A stretch of DNA of 64,000 bases, taken from the NCBI GenBank assembly GCA_016858145.1, contig JAEHOE010000130.1:248001-312000 (forward strand), written 5' to 3'. This DNA comes from Edaphochlamys debaryana (lineage: Eukaryota > Chlorophyta > Chlorophyceae > Chlamydomonadales). The first letter of the stretch is position 1, and each line of letters opens with the position of its first letter. A model generated the notes under the pieces. That model saw nothing but the letters and a program-made list of their open reading frames with translations. It was not told the DNA's origin and searched no databases. The translations under genes were made by a program, and so were the position numbers. Below, in pieces: positions 57,401 to 64,000 of this stretch.

Positions 57401-60400
57401 CAACTGATTGCACCACAGTGCCCTATCGCCCGCCCTCGCCTAGCAGCAACAGCAACCCCTACGCCAGAGCGCCCTCCACCCCAACATCCGCAGCCCCCAA
57501 CCCGGCTCCCCCCTGCCCTCAGCCCCTGCTCACCTGCCCCTGTGCGCCCCCCGCCCCCAGCATGGCACCCGCCAGCCCCCCGCCGCCGTGCGCCCGCGCG
57601 TCCATGTAGTGGTGACCGCCCGCGCCCCCGCCGGGGTGCCCCTGCCCCTCATAGTCCGACAGGCCGCCCAAGGGCGAGGCCGCGGCGCCGGCACCTGCGT
57701 CTGGGAAGGGGGGCGGCGGCACAGAGGGGGGTGCCGGGTGGGTGGGTCAGAGACGGCTCCGGACCCTCGACACAGGTCCCCCGGTCAGCAGCATCAGCAT
57801 GAAGGCGCCCACTGGGGTACGCAGGGCCCCACAAGAGGTCAACAAGAGAGTGCGGGCCCGCAGCCTGCACAGGCGGCCGCTCCGTCCCAGCAGAGCCCCA
57901 GCAGGCACAGCAGACAGCTCGATCGCACCCCAAATCGACAGTTCAGCCCCGCCTCACCAGGTACGGTCCGCAGCGTGTACGGGTGCCGGCTGTACGCCAG
58001 CGGTACGTCCCGCCCGGGCGACGGCGGCGACGCCGAGGTGCTGGTGGCGGCGCTGGCGGCGGCGCCGCCGCTGCCAGCCGCCCCCGGCGTCATGCGCCGC
58101 ATCATGGCGACGGCGGGGCCCGAGGACGCGCCGCCGCCGCCGGGGCCCACAGCGCCAGCACCGGGTACCGAGGTGGAGGGGTTGTAGGAGGAGGAGGCGG
58201 AGGCGGTGTTGTGGGGGTCGTGGGGGTCGGCGGAGATGCGGGAGAGGTTGGGCAGTCCCGCAATGGTGAAGGAGGAGCGCCAGGAGCGGGGCTTGAGCTT
58301 GGCGGCGAAGGAGCCTGGGGGCAAGGGAAGGGAGGGAGTGAAGGGGACAGAAGGGAGGTTTGCGGACAAAGCAGGGTGACAGCGTGGGCAGGGAGTGTAA
58401 GCTGGGGAGGGAAGCGGGTGCGGGACCCAAGCCCAGCTCCCAGTGAGGCGCATGCCCGAGCACGTCCCCGCTTAGCTCTGCACCTCCGCCCCCGCTCTCT
58501 CACCCGCTGCGTCGCCCCTCCGCGGCGAGAGGCTGCCGTTGGCCGCGTACGCCCCCGCCCCCGGGGCAGCCGCAAAGCTGAGCTCGAACTGGGCGATCCG
58601 CAACACGTCCCGGCCCAGCCGGGCGACCTGCGGACACACAGGACCACATAGTAGGAACGGGCGGTGGGCCGGGGGCTCAGGTATTCGGTCCGCCGGTTCG
58701 GCTCTAGAGCGCCGACAGCCTGCTTCCGCGTCCGTGGCCCAGCCTCCGCCGCTTTGTGCTCCGCTCTCCCCGTGGCCTTGGCTACTACCACCTGAGCGAC
58801 CTGTAGATCCCCCCACCCTCCCTGTAAGCTAGTGGCGCACCTTGGGTGCGGGGTCCAGGGCCAGGGCCGTGATGGCCTCAGCGATCCTGCCGTACAGCAC
58901 GGCCTGTAGGGGCGGCGGCGGGCGATAAGGGCCAAGGCAAGGTCACAGCGGGACGGCGATGAAGGGAGCAACACGTGGTAATGCACGCGACTGCATCCGA
59001 CTCCCTAGACAGAGGCATCCCGACCACGCCGCTCCCAGCCACAGCACCAGCACCATCACATGGTTCAGCCTCTCAAGGAACACCGTCACGTCACCGACCG
59101 TGCCTCACCTGCTGCGAGCCCCCAGCCGCTCCGCCCGCCGGAGCTGCCCCCGCGTCGGCCCCCGCCCCGCCCGCAGCGGCACCCGGGGGGGCCGAGGGCA
59201 CCCGCTGCACACCCGCCGCGCCGCCCTGGTGCCCCCCGCTCCACCCAGCTGCGGAGACGAGGCAGGACGAAAGACACGGATGGTGCGTCAGCCGAGGAGG
59301 GCCATGTCAGAGAGCAGGGCCATTGCATCCTCTTCCTTACCCTGGCCGGCCCGCCTTAGCCCGCTCCGGCCGCCCATGCCCCGGGTTCCCCCTCCCCTTC
59401 AACCTCCCCCTCCCTCACCGTCCCCCGGCTGCCCCGGGCTGGACCTGGGCCGCCCCGAGCCGTCGTCCATGGAGGCAGCGCGCGCCTGGGGGCAGGGGGA
59501 AAGATAGTATGGAAGTTCAAGCATCGCATGTGGCAGGCGGAGTGAGTGGACACGGGCGAGCGCCGCTGAAGCGTCCCTAGTCCTCGCACATCAACCTGCG
59601 CGGCCCCCCGGCCCTTCCACTCTAATCCCGAGGGGTCAATCTCTGGTCCGCACCCCGCCTCCCCTCCCCTCCTCCCTCCCCCCACCTGCGCCACCGCCTC
59701 CTCCAGCCGCCGCTGCTGCAGCGCCATGGCCTCGCGCACCGCCGGGCCGTGGCCCCGCACGAACCGAGCGAACAGCACCGCCAGCTCCGTGCGCACCAGT
59801 ACGGCAGGGTCGTACACCACCTGCACACCGACACACCCGGGCGTCGGGAGCTCAGTGCCCATGGAGCGTGTGCACCTCCGCGGTAACTGCTGCTCCCCTC
59901 CGCGCCCCATTAGGTGTACGACCTCCCTTGCTCCTCTCCCCTCTCCCTCCCCATTTCCGCACCCCCTCCCCACCCCCTACCTGCGTGACCGCCCCCGCGA
60001 TGAGCCTCTCCGCGGGCAGGCGGTCCTCCGAGGGCGTCAGCGTGAGCCCCGGGTGGTCGGGCACGGGCCCCGCGCCGCCCGCGCCCCCGGCCGCCGCGCC
60101 GTGGTGGGCGGGGTCGGCGGGGTCGGGGCAGGAGTGGATGAGGCAGGCCAGTCCGAAGATGGAGGCGGCGCGGATCTCGGGCAGCGGCGAGGTGAGCAGC
60201 TGCACCAGGATGTCGGCGGCGCCCTCGCGGATGGCGTGGAGGGAGAACTGGGGCGGAGGTGGGATGGGGTGGAGTGGGGTCCGGGGCGGGGAGTAAGGAG
60301 GGGTGGTGAGGGGCTGTGGTGAGGGGACCGTGGCAGTGCCTGAGCTGAGCGAACGCACAGGAAGGAAGGGGCCGTCTCCCGCCTTCCACCACCCCCACCC

Positions 60401-63400
60401 CGCTCGGCAGCCACCACCTCTCCCCCCACGGCTGCCCCCGCGGGCCCGCACCTCGGGTATGTCCTCGCACAGCTTGCCGATGCACAGGAAGAGCCAGCGC
60501 AGCAGCAGCGGGTGGCCCGGGGGCCCGTACGTGATGCTGACGGGCGCCAGCGAGCGCAGCCAGCGCAGCAGCACCGCCAGCAGCTGGGAGCCGGCGCACA
60601 GGGCCTGGCCCTGGGGGGGGGGAGCAGGAGGTGGGTATGGGGGTGGGCACCGGGTTGGGGACGGGTGGTGTGGGGAGGAGGCTTGGCTTCCGTCTCAGGG
60701 CCCTCGGGAACCCCTACTGGGCTCGCGCGGCACCCCGTCCCCAGAATGGGGAGAGCAGGGGGGCCGTGGGTCGATGGGGCTGGTCCCGGTGAGACATTCC
60801 GTCGACGGCAGGGACAGCTGCTTCAGTCAGGGGACACGAGAGCCCCCTGCCAGGTGCCAGCCCAAGCGACCGTCGCGCCCCACCTTGGGGTGACCGTCGC
60901 AGATGACCGACAGCACGAAGGCCGCCTGCGCTCGCGAGTAGAGGTCGATGTGTCCGTCCACGCTGTCCAGGTAGCGGATGAAGTAGAGGTGCCCGCTGTC
61001 CTTGACCAGGTCGGCCTGGGGGGGGGGGGGCGGGGGGCGCGGGGCGGGGGCAGGCGGGGGCCGAGTGGGCAGGGCAAGGCCATCGCTTAGGCAGGCTTCC
61101 CTGCTGGCCTCCGGGCCCTGGTCCCCTGCCAGCCTTCACCTCTCCCCTCCCCTCTCCGACCATTCCTCTTCCCTCTTCGACCTTCCACTCCCCCCCACCT
61201 GGCAGCTGCGGTCCAGCGCCAGCACCTTGGCCCAAATGAACACCAGCGTGGAGCGCAGGTCCGAGGAGGTGGTCTGGGGGGATGGGTTTTGAGACCGAGT
61301 GTAAGGGTAAGTTGCAGGGGTAATCCTGCGGATGAGCGTGCGCGTCGCAAAGGCTGAGTATGTGGCGGCCAAGAGAACCTGGACCCCCGGCATCCCGCCC
61401 GCGGCCGGGGTATCCGGATGCCTCCACACACCCCTCCCCCTTCCCAACCCCCTCCGCCCCCGCACCTGCAGCAGCTTGAGCACGTACGGGAAGATGCCCA
61501 CCGACAGCGCCAGCTCCACGGCCCAGGGGCCCATGTCCAGGAAGCGCCCCAGCAGCACCAGCGCGCGGAGGCGGTGCACCTGGCTCAGGAGCACCTGGGG
61601 TGGGAAGGTTGAGGGGGGGGGAGGGGTGAGGGGAAGGTGCTTGATGGGGTGAGGGGGTTGAGGGGAAGGTGCTTGAGGGGTCGCAATGAGGCCCCGAGTG
61701 CTGCATGCGGCGGTGTGCCTGCAGTGGGCGGCCTGGCTGCACCCATGCACTGCGGATGCCGGCAGAGCTGCCCTAGAACCAGGTCCTGGTATGAGGGTCG
61801 GGGCAGCGCAGGCGGGGGGGGGATTCTCGCACCTGCAGCACGATGGGCAGCTGCTCGGGCGGCTTCTTGTCGCGGGAGCCGTGCGCCAGCCACAGCTCGA
61901 AGGCCGTGAGCTGCTCCGAGAAGAAGGCTGGGGGGCGGGAGGGGGGGAGAGGCGCGGGCGGGCCAGGGGTGAGGCGGGAGTGGGAATGTGCAGGGAAACG
62001 GTAGTCTGTCCTTCCAGTACTCCCAGCCCCCCAGGCGCCATACGCAGCAGGTTCCTCAACACCGTCATCCGCTCCCCCACTTCCTGCCTATCTCCCCGGC
62101 TGGCTGCGCAGTGCTCACTCGAGGGCGTGAACTCCGCCTGCTCGTCGCTGGACAGGGTGGGCAGCTGCATGAGGCACATCTCCGCCGCCAGGTCCCAGGC
62201 CTGGAGGTGGGGGGAGGGAGCAGGGCAGGGAGGGGGGCAGGTGTGGAGGGGCGGCGCAGGTGAGGTGGAATCGCGTTCCACGCAAGGCACAGAGGAGGCG
62301 GGGTGAGGGCCGCTCCAGCCCTCAGCCTGGGGCGGGACCACGCGGGGCCCCTCTTGCAGACCGCCCCCTCCCCCGTCCCCCCCCTCGCCCCCCTGCCGTG
62401 CTGGCCGCACCTGCCACATGGGGTGCTGATGCGTGGGCGGCAGGCGCGGGTAGGACACGGGCGTGCAGCCCGCGGCCGTCATGACGCGCTCCGCCAGCAG
62501 GAAGTTGCGGAACAGGGAGGCAACCAGCAGGTCCTGGGGTGGAGGAGGGGGGGGCGGGGGGGGTGGAGGAGGGGGAAAGGGGGGTGGGGGTGAGGAGGGT
62601 GTGGAGGGGATGCATGATGCCCGAGGTGCCAAACGGCCGCGTCCACCGCTCGCAACACCCGCCACCCGCGCACCGAGCGGAAGAGCTTCTGGAAGAGCGG
62701 CCGAGGCAGCACGTTCCAGGCGATGGTGTCTGTGATGGCGGTGAAGATCCAGTTGAGCTCGCCCAGCGGCGTCTTGCGCTCCGTCTGCTTGCCCGGGATG
62801 CGGTCGATCAGGTCCTTGGTCAGCCCGTCGTGCCGCATCAGGGAGCGGGAGCAGAACCAGCGCAGCGCCACCTGGGGAGGCAGTAGGGGTGAGACGGAGG
62901 GGGCGGCGGCCAAGGCGGGTTACAGCGACAACCTGAACCCTCGTGCTTTGGAGTAGTGTTGCCACTCGCCCGCAAGCAGGGAGCCCCGCATACCGGCTCG
63001 CCCAACTGCACCCGGCCGCCCCACAGGCCCTAACAGGCCCTTGCTGGCCCTCACTGCCACGCTTGGCACCCACCTCCTTCAGGCCCTCACTGCGATGCTC
63101 GGCCCCAGTCCCGCCAGGCACACCTCCCAGCTTGATCCCCTCCCTCTCCAGCACCCCACCCCCACCCCCCACACCCCTCCCGCCCGCGCCCCCCACCTTG
63201 ATGGGCGTGGTGAGGCAGGCCGTGAACACGTCCGCGGGCAGGTCGGGGTTCTGCGGCAGCTGCTCGCCCGCCCCGCAGGCGCCCAGCACGATCACCTCGC
63301 GCAGGTGGTCGGGGGCGCCGCCGCCCGCGCCGCCGGGGGGCATGCCCGGGTAGATGCCGCCCTGGGGAGAGGCGCGGTGGGGGAGGGACCACGGGGGTGC

Positions 63401-63773
63401 ACCAGGTCCGTCAGAGGACGCGTGTGGTAGCCACTCGACCGCTGACGCCGCAGCACCACCCACGCACGGCCCGATACCCCCGCTAGCAGTACCTTGGGCT
63501 CCGCCTGCTGCCGCCGTCCAGGACTCTCTCAAGCAGCGGAGGAGGAGTATGGCGCCGCTGCCAACCTTCCCGCGCCCCTTGCCAACGCGCACCCTCGCCG
63601 GGCCCAACCTTCCGTGCTTATCGCCCCCCGGTGCCCCGCCCCCTCCGGCCCCGTCCCACCATGCCCCTCAGCGCGTCGTTGCTCCGCTGCTCCATCAGCT
63701 GCCGCAGCGCGTTCACGATCAGCCCTGCCGCGGAGCAGTCCAGCACGTAGATGCAGGGCGTGCCCAGCCAGCT
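54482..63773 (-). CDS. RAPTOR: RAPTOR, regulatory-associated protein of TOR (N-terminal exons outside window)
   Basis: 27 exons in phase, 4050 bases, 1349 residues visible, ending at TAA 54484-54482. Exon highs and lows: 63773-63660, 63361-63197, 62871-62674, 62533-62411, 62200-62119, 61927-61833, 61594-61466, 61273-61199, 61015-60884, 60610-60452, 60247-59981, 59820-59686, 59485-59419, 59248-59109, 58903-58841, 58627-58504, 58314-57958, 57700-57534, 57331-57242, 57109-56963, 56782-56720, 56589-56502, 56344-56175, 56002-55860, 55692-55146, 54904-54821, 54607-54482. The caspase-like N domain end ([20 protein letters not shown]), [74 protein letters not shown] and [16 protein letters not shown] identify RAPTOR. 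HEAT-like repeats and a C-terminal WD40 part follow. It recruits TORC1 substrates. The central linker (exons 13-18) is long and low-complexity. Exons encoding the first part lie beyond 64000. Confidence 0.95.
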
Positions 63774-64000
63774 CTGGACAGGAGAGGGGGGGCGGGGGGG
63801 CAAGGGGAGGGAGTGGGGAGCAGTTGGATGGGAAGGGAGGACCCCGCTACAGCGGGTGCAAGGCTGGGCCGATGGGGACTGGCCCGGTCGCCGCCGAGCG
63901 GGGCGGGGACGCTAACTAGGCCCGACAGGCCGACGGACCGGACCGTACGCGCCCCAGTCCAGAACGGGACCGCAACAGGACCGGACCGGACCCCGCGGCC
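63774..64000. other. RAPTOR intron at the right edge
   Basis: No exon continuing RAPTOR is visible between 63774 and the end, so the region is read as intron. It is G-rich near the acceptor and contains an ACCGGACCGG-type short repetition at 63930-63990. Confidence 0.6.

Overview
The window looks like nuclear DNA of a chlorophycean green alga close to Chlamydomonas/Volvocales. It is very GC-rich. Genes are split into many short exons, with mostly GTGAGT/GTGGGT donors and C-rich acceptors ending in CAG. Coding regions carry long Ala/Gly/Pro runs, and candidate TGTAA polyadenylation signals are present. Two proteins can be named with confidence, a chloroplast HCF106/TatB and a TORC1 RAPTOR, which fits a photosynthetic eukaryote. 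No rRNA, tRNA, CRISPR array or bacterial-type operon was found. Exon structures below were assembled by eye from splice consensus, reading phase and protein continuity; for every multi-exon model called functional, the exon lengths sum to a whole number of codons.

Layout, left to right. (1) 114-988: 3' end of an EamA-type (drug/metabolite) transporter. (2) 3195-14003: three same-strand genes for small (86-97 aa), related, probably single-membrane-span proteins, separated by long repeat-bearing stretches that include a large 13-bp minisatellite. (3) 14915-18079: a four-TM protein of unknown function; 19169-20512: a low-complexity protein. (4) 22426-24765 (minus): HCF106, head-to-head with a 13-exon gene for a 1739-aa protein of unknown function (25119-33066). 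(5) 33940-36985 (minus): a YdcF/DUF218-family protein in ten exons. (6) 38010-49586 (minus): a family of secreted, cysteine-containing proteins built from a four-exon cassette (A-B-C-D). It comprises a three-cassette gene, a one-cassette gene, a decayed cassette, and a 3' fragment fused to a broken second copy of the DUF218 gene. (7) 49890-51680: a duplicated piece of RAPTOR (exons 17-18) interrupted by a 779-bp insertion with a 13-bp target duplication. (8) 51778-52151: a small coiled-coil gene. (9) 54482-63773 (minus): 27 exons of RAPTOR, whose first exons lie beyond the right edge.

The genes do not form one pathway. HCF106 acts in thylakoid Tat protein export and RAPTOR in TORC1 growth signalling. 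The main biological interest is local evolution: a phase-2/phase-2 exon cassette that can multiply without frame damage, segmental duplications that create chimeric genes, and a tandem family of small membrane proteins sharing promoter motifs.
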